A stretch of DNA of 36,113 nucleotides from an uncultured Roseiarcus sp. (GTDB lineage: Bacteria; Pseudomonadota; Alphaproteobacteria; Rhizobiales; Beijerinckiaceae): the NCBI GenBank assembly GCA_945957375.1, contig CAMFKX010000017.1:1-36113 (forward strand). The letters run 5' to 3'. The notes under the pieces were generated by a model. It saw only the letters and a list, made by a program, of their open reading frames with translations, did no database searches and was not told the DNA's origin. Below, piece after piece: positions 26,985 to 36,113 of this stretch. Both the position numbers and the translations under genes were made by a program. The stretch's first letter is position 1, and the number at the start of each line of letters is the position of its first letter.

Positions 26985-29900
26985 GCCGACACCGCCGGTT
27001 CTGCGGCGGTCGCTTGCGTCCTCCCCACGGCCGGTCGGGACGGATCGAGGCGGTCGACGAAGAACATCGCGAGCTTGCCTTTTCCTTTGGCCTCCAGTTC
27101 GCCGCGCGGCGTGAACGCGAAGCGGCCGCCGAGGTAGTCGTGCGTGGCCTGCGAAATGTTCACCTGACCGGCCGCGCCGGACGATTCCATTCGCGCGGCG
27201 GTGTTCACCGTGTCGCCCCAGACGTCGAACTGGAACTTCTTCGTGCCGACGATTCCGGCGACGACCGGCCCGGTATGCACGCCGATACGCATGCCGAAAT
27301 GTGAACCGCCGCGTCGCCTGCGCTCGGCGATGAAGTCGCGCATCTCGAGCGCGGCCTCGACGACGTCGTCGGGATGGGTCGAGTTCGGCACCGGCAGGCC
27401 GCCGACCGCCATGTAGGCGTCGCCGATCGTCTTGATGCGCTCGACGCCGTGTCGGGCGACGATGGCGTCGAAGGCGTTGAAGCACTCGTCGAGCTCCTGC
27501 ACCAGATCGGTCGGGGACAGGGTGGCGGCGAGCTCGGTGAAGCCCTCGAAGTCGGTGAACAGCACGGTCACGCGCTCGTAGGATCGCGCCTCGGCGCGGC
27601 CGGTCCGCTTCAGTTCGTCGGCGGTCTCGGCCGGCAGGATATTGTGCAAGAGGTCGTCGCTGCGCCGCTTCTCGCGGTCGAGTTCGGCGGTGCGCTCGGC
27701 GACCTTCTGCTCGAGCTTGTCGTACAGCATCGCGTTGTCGATCGAGACGGCGATCTGGCCGGAGAGCAGGGTGAGCAGGTCGACCCGTTCGCGCGTGAAC
27801 GCGCCGGGCGCGAGGTTGTTCTCGAGATAGAGCACGCCGACGCTGCGCCCGCGATTCAGGATCGGGACGCAGAGGATCGAGACCGGCCGCTTCTTCAGGA
27901 CATAGGGCTGGGTGCGGCAGCGTTCGTCCGTGGTCGCGTCGGACACGACCAGCGGCTCGCGCGTCCGGTGGACGAACTGGGCGAGCGGAACCGAGAGGTC
28001 GTCGCTGGTCAGCGCGGGAAGGTCCTGCAGCACCTCGATCGTCGCGCCGGCGTCCTCGCCGCGGGCCTGGACCGCAAGCCCCTCCGGCCCGTCGAGCAGG
28101 ATGAAGCCGCGCTGCGCGCCGGCGTTCTCGATCACGATCTCCATCAGCACCGACAGCAGCCGGGCCGGGACGACCTCGCGCGAAATGATCGTCGAGGCCT
28201 TGAGCACGGTGCTGATGTCGAGCACGGCCCCGTTGAGCAGCGACGTGCCGAGATCCAGCGCGCCTTCGCCGGAGGCGAGCGCAGAGGCGTTTTCCCCCTT
28301 CTGCGTGATGTACTTGGGGAAGTGATCCAGGAGGTCGCGGTGCTTGGCCACCGCGCCCCATTCGCGATAGGCGTTATAGGCCGCCTTGAGGTGGAACTCG
28401 GCGAGCACGGGGCGGTCGGTCGCGGCGTAGAAGCGGCCCGCCAGTTCGAAGGCGAGCGCCTCCTCCTGGAGGAACTCGTTCCGTGTCGCCCCGGTGATGG
28501 CGCGGTCGTAGGCGAGCCGCGCGGCGTTGCCGGCGCCGGTCACGCGCGCGTATTCGGCAAGGCAAAGATCGAGCTTGTGGCGGTGGTTGGCCGGCGAGAA
28601 CCGCGCCCAATAGCGCAGCCGCATCATGTCGACCCGCGCGCCGAGCAGCAGCCGCCATCGCTCGGGCCCGGTCTTGTGTTCGGCGAGGGCGATCTTGGCG
28701 AGCGCGTCGTAGAAGCGCAGGTTCGGAATTTCGAACTTGCCGAGAACGGCGTCGAGCAGCTTGCAGGCGGCGGCGGCGTGCTCCTTGGCTTCGGCGAAGC
28801 GGCGGAAATGGTAGCCGAGCACGAGCTTGTTGAAGTGGATGAAGAACGCGCCGGTCTTGTCGCCGCGCTCGCGATTCTGCGCGATCATCCGGTCTTCGTC
28901 GTAGGCCTCGCCGACCAGCCGGACCGGGTCGGCGCTGCGGCCCATCAGGTTGAGCATGCTCTGCCGGAAGACTTCGTTGTAGTTGTAGTTCGTCTCCTGC
29001 TTGAACTGCCGGTAAAGCTCGCTGTAGGCGCGGGTCTCCTCCTCCACCCGCTCGAGCGGCCGGCCGCACAGGAACGAGTGGATGCAGTAGATGTTGGTGT
29101 TGACGCAGGCGAACTCGATCAGGCCGGTTTCGAGGCCGATCTGGAAGGAGTCGCGCAGCGGACCGAGGCTGCCGCGCACGTGCTCGGTCCAGTGGAAGAT
29201 CAGGCCGTAAGGCGGGATGTAGATCTGCGCCTTCCACTCCTTCGCGTTCAGCTTGTCGAGCAGCTCGAGCGCGAGGCGGCCGTACATGGCGCCCTTGCGC
29301 ATCGATCCGAGCACGCCGCACATGATGACCCCGTACGAGCCGTAGGCGAAGCACGAGACCGCGTTGTTGCCGTAGCGCAGCGACAGCCGCACCATGCGGA
29401 AAACGATCAGCGGCAGCAGGTTCGGCCGCCCCCAGTAGACCGAGGAGGTGATGTGCGCGATCGTGCGCATCGCCGCGATCTTGCGTGGGTCGGCCATCTC
29501 CGGCAGCGACATCAGGTCCGCTTCGGAATAGCGGCTGAGCGCGATCTGCGTGGCGACCAGATCGGCGAGGACGTGCGCCATGTTCGGCCGCGCGGGAAAC
29601 TGCTCGCCGAGCTGCGCCAGCACCTCGAGCCCGGTCTCGATGGCGTCGTGGAACCGGTTCTCGGCCTTCAGCGCGAGGATGCGCACCTCGTAGGGCTTCA
29701 CCTTGTCGAGGATGTCGTCGAGCTCCGCGAGCAAGGTCCGGACGCGGGCATCGGTGCGCTGGAACTCGCCGCTGAGATAGGCCGCCTCCGCCGATTCGGT
29801 GTAGAGCTCGCGCATCAGCGCCGGCGCCTCTTTCCACGGCTCGGCGCCGAGCTCGACCAGCGCGATCCCGGTCTCGAAATATTGCAGCGCCGTCGGAAAC

Positions 29901-32119
29901 GCCGAGTTCAGCTTGGCGCGCGCGCCGGCTTTCAGGTTCAGCGCCGCAAGCTCGATCTGCTCGGGCCGTGCGTGGATCGCCGAGCGGCCGCTGTTGAGCT
30001 GGTTGGCGATGTCGAAGATGCGCGCTTCGAGCCCGGCCTCCGGCGTATTGGCGAGCAGGAGACGGCCGATCTCGAGATGCACGGTCGTGCGCTCGGCCTC
30101 GGGAATGAGGGAATAGACCGCCTGCTGCACCCGGTCGTGGCTGAACTTGTAGTTCGTGGCGTCGAGCTGGACGAGGAGCCCCGCGCCGAGCGCGATCTTG
30201 AGAAGCGCCGCCTCCTCCAGCGGGTCGCAGCGACGCAGCACCGACAGCGTGTCGAGGTCGAACCGGCTGCCGATGCACGAGGCGAGCCGCAAGGTCTCCT
30301 GCACCGCCGGGTCGAGGCGGCGCACCTTGGCCGCCATCAGGTCGACGACGTTCTCGGCGATGTTCCTCTGCCCGATCAGCTTCGCGTCCCACCGCCAGCG
30401 CCCGGCGTCGGGGTCGAAGGCGAGGAGACGTTCCGCCGCGAGCGACTTCAGGAACTCGGTGGCGAAGAAGGCGTTGCCGTGGGTCTTCTCCTGGGTCAGC
30501 GCCGCGAGCGGCGCGACGTCCTCGCGCGCGGCGCCGAGGGCGCCGGCGAGCATCGCGCCGAGATCGTCCTCGGTGAGGTTGCCGATGCGGATCAGCTCCG
30601 GCGTCAGACCGGTTTCGCGGATCGCCTCGACGGCGCGGATGAACGGATGCGCCGCGCTGACCTCGTTCTCGCGATAGGCGCACACCAGCATCAGGTGGCC
30701 GCATTCGGGATCGGTCAGCAGCACCTGCAACAGATCGAGCGAAGCGGAATCGGCCCATTGGAGGTCGTCGATGAAGATGACCACCGGATGGGCCGGCGCG
30801 CACAGGGCGCGGACGAACTTGCGGAACAGGTAGTTGAACCGGTTTCGGGATTCTGAGCCGCCGATCTCCGGGATCGGCGGCTGCGGGCCGATGATCAGTT
30901 CGAGGTTCGGCAGCATGTTGGTGATCACGCGCCCCTCGTCGCCGAGCGCGGCGCGCAGGTCGTCCCGCAGCGCGCCGAGCCGCTCTTCGCGCTCGGTCAG
31001 GAAGTCGTCGACCAGGTCCTTGAAGGCCTCGACGAAGGCGACGTAGGGCGTGGCGCGCTGGAACTGGTCGAACTTGCCGGAGCTGAAATAGCCGCGCCGC
31101 GCGGTGATCGGCTTATGCACTTCGTTGACCAGCGAGGTCTTGCCGGTGCCCGAATAGCCGCCGACCAGGACGAGCAAACGGGCGCCGTCCGCGCAGCGGT
31201 TGAAGGCGTCGATGAGCGCGGCGACCTCCGGCTCGCGCCCGTACATGCGGGTCGGCAGGCGAAAGATGGTCGACTGGTCTCTTTCGCCGAGCGGGAACAG
31301 CGGCGCGTCGGGCCCGCTCTCCAGGAAATCCCGGAGACAGCGCTCGAGGTCGTGACGCAGGCCGTCGGCCGACTGGTAGCGGTCGTCGGGGTTCTTCGCG
31401 AGCAGCTTGTCGAACACGGCCGAGAGCGAGGCGGGGACCCTCGGGTTGAGCTGGCGCAGGGGGGTGGGAATCTGGGCGAGGTGCGCGTGCACCATGCCCA
31501 TGGCGTCGGCGGCCTGGAAGGGCAGGGCGCCGGCGAGCACCTCGTAGAAGGTCGCGCCCAACGCGTAGAGGTCGGCGCGGAAGTCGACCGCGCAGTTCAT
31601 CCGGCCGGTCTGCTCCGGCGAGCAATAGGCGAGCGTCGCCTCGATCAACTCGGGGTTGCTGACATAGGGCTGCTTGAGGTCGAAGATCGTCGCGATGCCG
31701 AAGTCGATCAGCCGGACGCGGCGCTCCTGAAGGTCGACCAGGATGTTGTAGGGGCTGACGTCCTTGTGGATGATGTGGTGGCGGTGAATCTCCGAAAGCG
31801 CCCGCGCGGTCGCGATGGCGATGTGCAGCACGTCGACGATGTCGGCGGATTTCTGGCGGAAGGCGGTCTTGAGGTCTTCGCCGTCCACCCACTCCATCTC
31901 GATGACGTGGCGATTGTTCTCGCGGGTCTTGCGCAGCGCCGCCCGGATCTCCGGCAGCGCGAGCCCGCTGATGATGTCGAACTCGTTGTGAAACTGCGCG
32001 ATGTCGACCGGGGTCGGAAACTCGTAGTTGAGCACCTTGACGGCCGTGACTGCCCCCGAAGCGTCCTGGCGGCGAAAGACCTTCGATTTCTTGCTCTCGT
32101 AGATCAGGCGGTCAGCCAT
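26981..32119 (-). CDS. Multidomain signalling protein: kinase-like, AAA ATPase, helical/TPR-like, GAF and class III adenylate/guanylate cyclase domains (1712 aa)
   Basis: Kinase-like HKDVSPYNILVD..LIDFGIAT; Walker A GGYSGTGKTS and Walker B VVIFIDDLQWAD; GAF RPVSILCVPILNRGRSVGVLYLEN; cyclase VLFTDFEGFTELA..RIKTIGDAYMAVGG..FDVWGDTVNTAARMES. Confidence 0.92.
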   Translation of the reverse strand: MADRLIYESKKSKVFRRQDASGAVTAVKVLNYEFPTPVDIAQFHNEFDIISGLALPEIRAALRKTRENNRHVIEMEWVDGEDLKTAFRQKSADIVDVLHIAIATARALSEIHRHHIIHKDVSPYNILVDLQERRVRLIDFGIATIFDLKQPYVSNPELIEATLAYCSPEQTGRMNCAVDFRADLYALGATFYEVLAGALPFQAADAMGMVHAHLAQIPTPLRQLNPRVPASLSAVFDKLLAKNPDDRYQSADGLRHDLERCLRDFLESGPDAPLFPLGERDQSTIFRLPTRMYGREPEVAALIDAFNRCADGARLLVLVGGYSGTGKTSLVNEVHKPITARRGYFSSGKFDQFQRATPYVAFVEAFKDLVDDFLTEREERLGALRDDLRAALGDEGRVITNMLPNLELIIGPQPPIPEIGGSESRNRFNYLFRKFVRALCAPAHPVVIFIDDLQWADSASLDLLQVLLTDPECGHLMLVCAYRENEVSAAHPFIRAVEAIRETGLTPELIRIGNLTEDDLGAMLAGALGAAREDVAPLAALTQEKTHGNAFFATEFLKSLAAERLLAFDPDAGRWRWDAKLIGQRNIAENVVDLMAAKVRRLDPAVQETLRLASCIGSRFDLDTLSVLRRCDPLEEAALLKIALGAGLLVQLDATNYKFSHDRVQQAVYSLIPEAERTTVHLEIGRLLLANTPEAGLEARIFDIANQLNSGRSAIHARPEQIELAALNLKAGARAKLNSAFPTALQYFETGIALVELGAEPWKEAPALMRELYTESAEAAYLSGEFQRTDARVRTLLAELDDILDKVKPYEVRILALKAENRFHDAIETGLEVLAQLGEQFPARPNMAHVLADLVATQIALSRYSEADLMSLPEMADPRKIAAMRTIAHITSSVYWGRPNLLPLIVFRMVRLSLRYGNNAVSCFAYGSYGVIMCGVLGSMRKGAMYGRLALELLDKLNAKEWKAQIYIPPYGLIFHWTEHVRGSLGPLRDSFQIGLETGLIEFACVNTNIYCIHSFLCGRPLERVEEETRAYSELYRQFKQETNYNYNEVFRQSMLNLMGRSADPVRLVGEAYDEDRMIAQNRERGDKTGAFFIHFNKLVLGYHFRRFAEAKEHAAAACKLLDAVLGKFEIPNLRFYDALAKIALAEHKTGPERWRLLLGARVDMMRLRYWARFSPANHRHKLDLCLAEYARVTGAGNAARLAYDRAITGATRNEFLQEEALAFELAGRFYAATDRPVLAEFHLKAAYNAYREWGAVAKHRDLLDHFPKYITQKGENASALASGEGALDLGTSLLNGAVLDISTVLKASTIISREVVPARLLSVLMEIVIENAGAQRGFILLDGPEGLAVQARGEDAGATIEVLQDLPALTSDDLSVPLAQFVHRTREPLVVSDATTDERCRTQPYVLKKRPVSILCVPILNRGRSVGVLYLENNLAPGAFTRERVDLLTLLSGQIAVSIDNAMLYDKLEQKVAERTAELDREKRRSDDLLHNILPAETADELKRTGRAEARSYERVTVLFTDFEGFTELAATLSPTDLVQELDECFNAFDAIVARHGVERIKTIGDAYMAVGGLPVPNSTHPDDVVEAALEMRDFIAERRRRGGSHFGMRIGVHTGPVVAGIVGTKKFQFDVWGDTVNTAARMESSGAAGQVNISQATHDYLGGRFAFTPRGELEAKGKGKLAMFFVDRLDPSRPAVGRTQATAAEPAVSA

Positions 32120-32795
32120 CTCGGCTCGCGCCTCCCGACAATCCCGGAGCCCGCAAGGCGCACGTCACGTCGGGTTTCCGGTTCGACCGGCGCGCTTCGA
32201 GCCACATGAAATATCGTTCCCGGAAAGTCTGCTCGTCTCAACCAGAACTGGATCGCCCCGGACCAGCAGGGCCGTGGCGAGTTTAATCACCCGCAATCGT
32301 CGCGCCAGATGTTTTTCGCACGCCGCCCCGGTTCAAACCTGAGGGACCTCCGCTTTGCCGGCCGTCGGCGCGAACGCGCGTTGCGGCGATCCGGAGATGT
32401 CTTGTCCATCCGGGCAGGAGGCCGCGCGTCCGATCGCGCTCGCCGTCCGCACCGAATCCCGGTGCGAGAGCGCGTCCGGAATCTTGCGATGGCGACGCAT
32501 TCTCGCGCGGATTTCCTCGGACGAATACGAATGGGCGATCGCGCCGCAAAGCCGGGCGGAGCGCCTTGCGTCGCCAGCCGGAACGGCGGCGCCGACAGCC
32601 TGTTGCACAACGTGTCCGGCGGCGTCTGTGCGCCCGGCCCTGTCAACCTTTGACGCCGGCGGCGCGATCATCCGAAGCAACGCTGAAGAATAGGACGATC
32701 TTGAACTGCGCCGGCTTTCTGGCTGGCTGGACAGGGACTATTCGACGACGTAAACATTGTAAATAGCGTTGATTCCGGGGGGTTGCCCAGGCCGC

Positions 32796-34859
32796 ATGAA
32801 TATTGACGTTGGCGAGACCTTGTCGCGTGCGGCGGCGCACTGGAATGCAGGCCAAGCCGACGCAGCAGAAATGGCGTGTCGCCAAGTATTGGCGGTTTGG
32901 CCGGGGCAGGCCGACGCCTCGCATTTGCTTGGCCTGATCGCGCATGCGTTCGGAAATGCTGAGCTCGCCGTGTTGCACATGCGGACGTCCTGCGAGGCGC
33001 CGCGGTCCCCGGCACTCTATTTCAGCAATTTCGCCGAGGTTTGTCGCCAGAGCGGGCTGCTGGCGGAGGGGGAACGCGCCGCGCGCCGCGCGGTCGCGCT
33101 CGACCCGCGACAAGCGGGCGGTTGGAACAACCTCGGCATTCTGCTTCAGGAGCTCGGCCGTTTCGAGGACAGCCTGCAGGCTCTCTTGCGCGCCCTGGCG
33201 CTCGCGCCGGACGATCCGCAGACCCACAACAATCTCGGCAACACCTACCGGCGCCTCGGCCGGCTCGCGGAGGCCGAGAGGCTTTGGACGCGCGCCATTG
33301 AACTCGCGCCGAACTATCCGGAGCCCTACAGCAATCTCGCGCATCTTCTGACCGAGCAGGCGGAGCTCGACAGGGCGGCGGCGCTCGCCCGCCGCGCGAT
33401 CGAGCTCAACCCGCAGTTTGCCGACGCCTACCTCAATCTCGCCGGCGTCGAGATTGCGCGTGACCGTCTCGCCGAGGCGCTGCATTGGCTGCGGGCGCTG
33501 CTGGCGTTCGCGCCCGACCTTCCGAAGGCGTTGGCGGCGCTCGCCCTCGTCCTCAAGGATCTCGACGAACTCGACGAGGCGCTCCGCGTCGCGCGGCGCG
33601 CCGTCGCGCTCGGTCCGGAGAATGCGGAAGCGCACGACGCGCTGGGTCGCGTTCTCGAGGAGGTCGGCGACTTTGACGTTGCGCTCGCCGCCTTCGAGCG
33701 CGCCGCCTCGCTGCCCGGCGCGAACCGGGAAAACGCGTTGGTCCACCGAGCCGTGCTGCACGTCTCGTTCGGCCGCAAGGACCAGGCGGAAGCCGCGTTC
33801 GACGCCGTTCTCGCCGAGTTTCCCGGCTCGGTCGCTGCGCTGGTCGGCCGCGCCGACCTGAGGCCCGGATCGCCAAGGGAACTCGACATCGCGCGCATGG
33901 TCGCGATGCTGGAAGGGCGTTCCGGCGTCGCGCTTTCCCATCATGACCGGATGGCGCTCAGTTTCGCAGCCGGCGACGCGTTCCTCGATCTGGGCGAATC
34001 GGAGTTGGCCTTCCGCCACCTCGACGCCGGCAACCGCATGAAGCGGGCGCTGATCGACTACGATCCGGACGCGACGGCGGCGTGGCTTCGCAGCATCGCC
34101 GACGCCTTCAGCGCCGAGCGGCTAGCGCTCCGGTCGGGCCGAGGCGCCGCCTCCTCGACGCCGGTGTTCGTCGTCGGCATGCCGCGCTCGGGCACCACGC
34201 TGCTGGAGCAGATCCTGGCCTCCCATCCCGACGTTCGCGGCGCGGGAGAACTGCGACACGTTCAGCGGCTCGCCGACGACGTCGCGGGATATCCGCATAT
34301 GGACCTCGACCCGGACCGCCTGGTCGCGATGGGGCAGGCCTATCTCGAGCGCATCGCGCGTCCCGCCGAAGGTCGACGGCATGTCGTCGACAAGATGCCG
34401 TCGAATCTGCTGCATCTGGGCTTGATCCGGATGATCCTGCCTGACGCGCGGATCATCCACTGCCGCCGCGACCCGGCGGATACCTGCCTGTCTTGCTATG
34501 CCAAGCTGTTCGCGTCGCAGCAGCTGTTCGCCTACGATCTCGCGGAGCTTGGCCGCTTTCACAAGGCCTATCAGGCGCTGATGGCGCATTGGCGCGCCGC
34601 CTTGCCGGATTCCCATTACATCGAGGTCGACTACGAGTCCGTCGTCGCGGATCTCGCCGGCGAGACGCGTCGCCTGCTCAGCTTCCTCGGCTTACCGTGG
34701 AACGAGGCTTGCCTCGACTTTCGCCACACCCAAAGGCCGGTCCTGACCGCCAGCGTCAATCAGGTGCGCGAGCCGCTCTACGCGACCGCGGTCGGCCGCT
34801 GGCGAAAACATGCCGCGCATCTCGGGCCGCTGCTCGATGCGCTGGACGCCGCCGCATGA
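32796..34859 (+). CDS. TPR-repeat sulfotransferase
   Basis: N-terminal TPR array (WNNLGILLQELGRFEDSLQALLRALALAPDDPQTHNNLGN); PAPS-binding PVFVVGMPRSGTTLLEQIL and CRRDPADTCLSCYAKLF. Confidence 0.88.
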   Translation: MNIDVGETLSRAAAHWNAGQADAAEMACRQVLAVWPGQADASHLLGLIAHAFGNAELAVLHMRTSCEAPRSPALYFSNFAEVCRQSGLLAEGERAARRAVALDPRQAGGWNNLGILLQELGRFEDSLQALLRALALAPDDPQTHNNLGNTYRRLGRLAEAERLWTRAIELAPNYPEPYSNLAHLLTEQAELDRAAALARRAIELNPQFADAYLNLAGVEIARDRLAEALHWLRALLAFAPDLPKALAALALVLKDLDELDEALRVARRAVALGPENAEAHDALGRVLEEVGDFDVALAAFERAASLPGANRENALVHRAVLHVSFGRKDQAEAAFDAVLAEFPGSVAALVGRADLRPGSPRELDIARMVAMLEGRSGVALSHHDRMALSFAAGDAFLDLGESELAFRHLDAGNRMKRALIDYDPDATAAWLRSIADAFSAERLALRSGRGAASSTPVFVVGMPRSGTTLLEQILASHPDVRGAGELRHVQRLADDVAGYPHMDLDPDRLVAMGQAYLERIARPAEGRRHVVDKMPSNLLHLGLIRMILPDARIIHCRRDPADTCLSCYAKLFASQQLFAYDLAELGRFHKAYQALMAHWRAALPDSHYIEVDYESVVADLAGETRRLLSFLGLPWNEACLDFRHTQRPVLTASVNQVREPLYATAVGRWRKHAAHLGPLLDALDAAA

Positions 34860-36076
34860 TCCAGGATCCGCTCGCCGCGACCCTGGAGCGACTCCGTGTG
34901 CTGATATTGGCGGATCGGCTCGAGGACGCTGAGGCGCTGCTGCGTCAGGCGCTCGCCTCCGGCTCCGGACCCGCCGTGTTGTGGTCGGCGCTGGTCAAGG
35001 TGTTGCGTCTTCAGTGCCGTCCCGCGGAGGCGCTGCCGATCCAGCGACTGCTGGTCGAGGCCTCGCCCGGCGACCTCGCGCAGCGCTTTGATCTCTCGGA
35101 GATCTTGCTGCTCCTGGGCGAGTTCGGCGAAGGCTGGCGCGCCTATCAATACCGCTACAGTCTCACGCATACCGCGCTGCTCGCGCGCAAGGTGCAGCGG
35201 CCGCGCTGGGACGGGCGGCGGATCGAGGGCGGCGCCCTCCTCGTCCATGACGAGCAGGGCTACGGCGACACGCTTCAGTTCATGCGCCTCGCGCCGCGCG
35301 CCCGCGAACGCAGCGCGGCGCGCGTCGTGCTAGAGATCAACCGCGAGCTCCTGCCGCTCGCCAGGCGGAGCCTGTCCGGCGTCGACGAGTTCGTCGCGGC
35401 GGGCGACCTGCCGCCGGCGTTTGATCAGCACTGCGAGTTGATGAGCCTGCCGGCCGCGCTCGGCCTGCAACTCGCCGACTTGCCCGGCCCGGTTCCCTAT
35501 CTGTCGCCCGACCCGGAACGGCTCGCGCGCTGGCGGGCGCGCCTGGAGGCGCTGCCGCGGCCGCTCGTCGCGCTCGCCTGGGCTGGACGGCCGACCCACT
35601 ACAACGACGCGGCCCGCTCGATGACGCTCGAGACGCTGGCGCCGCTCGCGCAAGCCCGCGCGACCTTCCTTGCGGTCCAGAAGGGACCGGCCGCGGCGCA
35701 GGCGCGCTTCGCGCCCGGCGGCATGCGGCTGGTGTCGCTGAGCGACGAGATCGCCGACTTCGACGACCTCGCCGCCATTCTCAGCGTCGCAGACCTGCTC
35801 GTGTCGGTCGATTCCTCCCCCGCGCATCTGGCCGGCGCGCTCGGACGCCCTGCCTGGGTGATGCTGCCCTTCGCGCCGGATTGGCGCTGGCTCACCATGC
35901 GGACGGACACGCCCTGGTATCCCGGCCATCGCTTGTTCCGCCAGAAGCGCCGCGGCGACTGGTCCCACGTCGTGGGCGAGATCGCCGACGCCCTCGCCGC
36001 CCCTTCGGCAAGGGCCGCCACCCTACGTTCCGACAATTCCAGCGACAGGCGCTTTCATCCCACATTCCCCAAGTAA
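34856..36076 (+). CDS. TPR / glycosyltransferase-like protein
   Basis: ATGA overlap with the sulfotransferase gene; LLHDEQGYGDTLQFMRLAP-like (GALLVHDEQGYGDTLQFMR) and ADLLVSVDSSPAHLAGALGRPAWVMLPFAPDWRWL motifs common in TPR proteins with GT9/GT41-like C-terminal domains. Confidence 0.75.
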   Translation: MIQDPLAATLERLRVLILADRLEDAEALLRQALASGSGPAVLWSALVKVLRLQCRPAEALPIQRLLVEASPGDLAQRFDLSEILLLLGEFGEGWRAYQYRYSLTHTALLARKVQRPRWDGRRIEGGALLVHDEQGYGDTLQFMRLAPRARERSAARVVLEINRELLPLARRSLSGVDEFVAAGDLPPAFDQHCELMSLPAALGLQLADLPGPVPYLSPDPERLARWRARLEALPRPLVALAWAGRPTHYNDAARSMTLETLAPLAQARATFLAVQKGPAAAQARFAPGGMRLVSLSDEIADFDDLAAILSVADLLVSVDSSPAHLAGALGRPAWVMLPFAPDWRWLTMRTDTPWYPGHRLFRQKRRGDWSHVVGEIADALAAPSARAATLRSDNSSDRRFHPTFPK

Positions 36077-36113
36077 ATCGCTGATTTTGCTGTCAGGATC
36101 TCAATATTTCCGA

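Noticed and set aside
24777-28361. 1194-aa ORF suggesting a fusion upstream of the lipoxygenase
   Set aside because: The N-terminal 460 residues are out-of-frame reading of the cyclase gene; ATG at 26984 gives a coupled start.
28374-30803. 809-aa - strand ORF in another frame of the kinase gene
   Set aside because: Arg/Ala/Pro-rich out-of-frame translation inside a well-supported CDS.
27374-30856. 1160-aa + strand ORF antisense to the kinase/cyclase gene
   Set aside because: Composition (R/E/V/L/H-rich, no recognisable motifs) is typical of high-GC antisense shadow ORFs; the - strand frame has clear multi-domain homology.
32283-32693. Several 80-119-aa ORFs on both strands in the 32.1-32.8 kb gap
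   Set aside because: Mutually overlapping, Arg-rich, no convincing RBS or family motif; more likely non-coding.

Overview
High-GC, probably alphaproteobacterial chromosomal window, densely coding. Left third (1-9.8 kb): Calvin-Benson-Bassham locus, cbbF(partial)-cbbP-cbbT-cbbM(form II RuBisCO)-cbbE on +, a LysR-type cbbR on -, then a divergent red-type form I operon cbbL-cbbS-cbbX. Middle (9.8-22.6 kb): a CorA-type transporter and a glycerol regulon: glpR, glpD, a glycerol-type ABC transporter (glpS, glpT, glpP, glpQ, DUF2160-like glpU, glpV), a DUF6065-like protein, an antisense TPR protein and glpK. Right (22.6-32.1 kb, minus strand): the most unusual part, an apparent four-gene transcription unit. 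It encodes a 1712-aa kinase-like/AAA-ATPase/GAF/class III cyclase protein, a lipoxygenase with HxxxxH, HxxxN and C-terminal Ile iron-ligand motifs, a catalase-related heme protein resembling coral/cyanobacterial allene oxide synthase-type enzymes, and a prostaglandin/alkenal (enone) reductase-family MDR enzyme. I read this as a candidate bacterial oxylipin-synthesis and signalling cassette. The right end (32.8-36.1 kb) carries a TPR-sulfotransferase and an overlapping TPR/glycosyltransferase-like gene. No tRNA, rRNA, CRISPR array or transposase was recognised. All family assignments are from reading motifs by eye; no searches were run.
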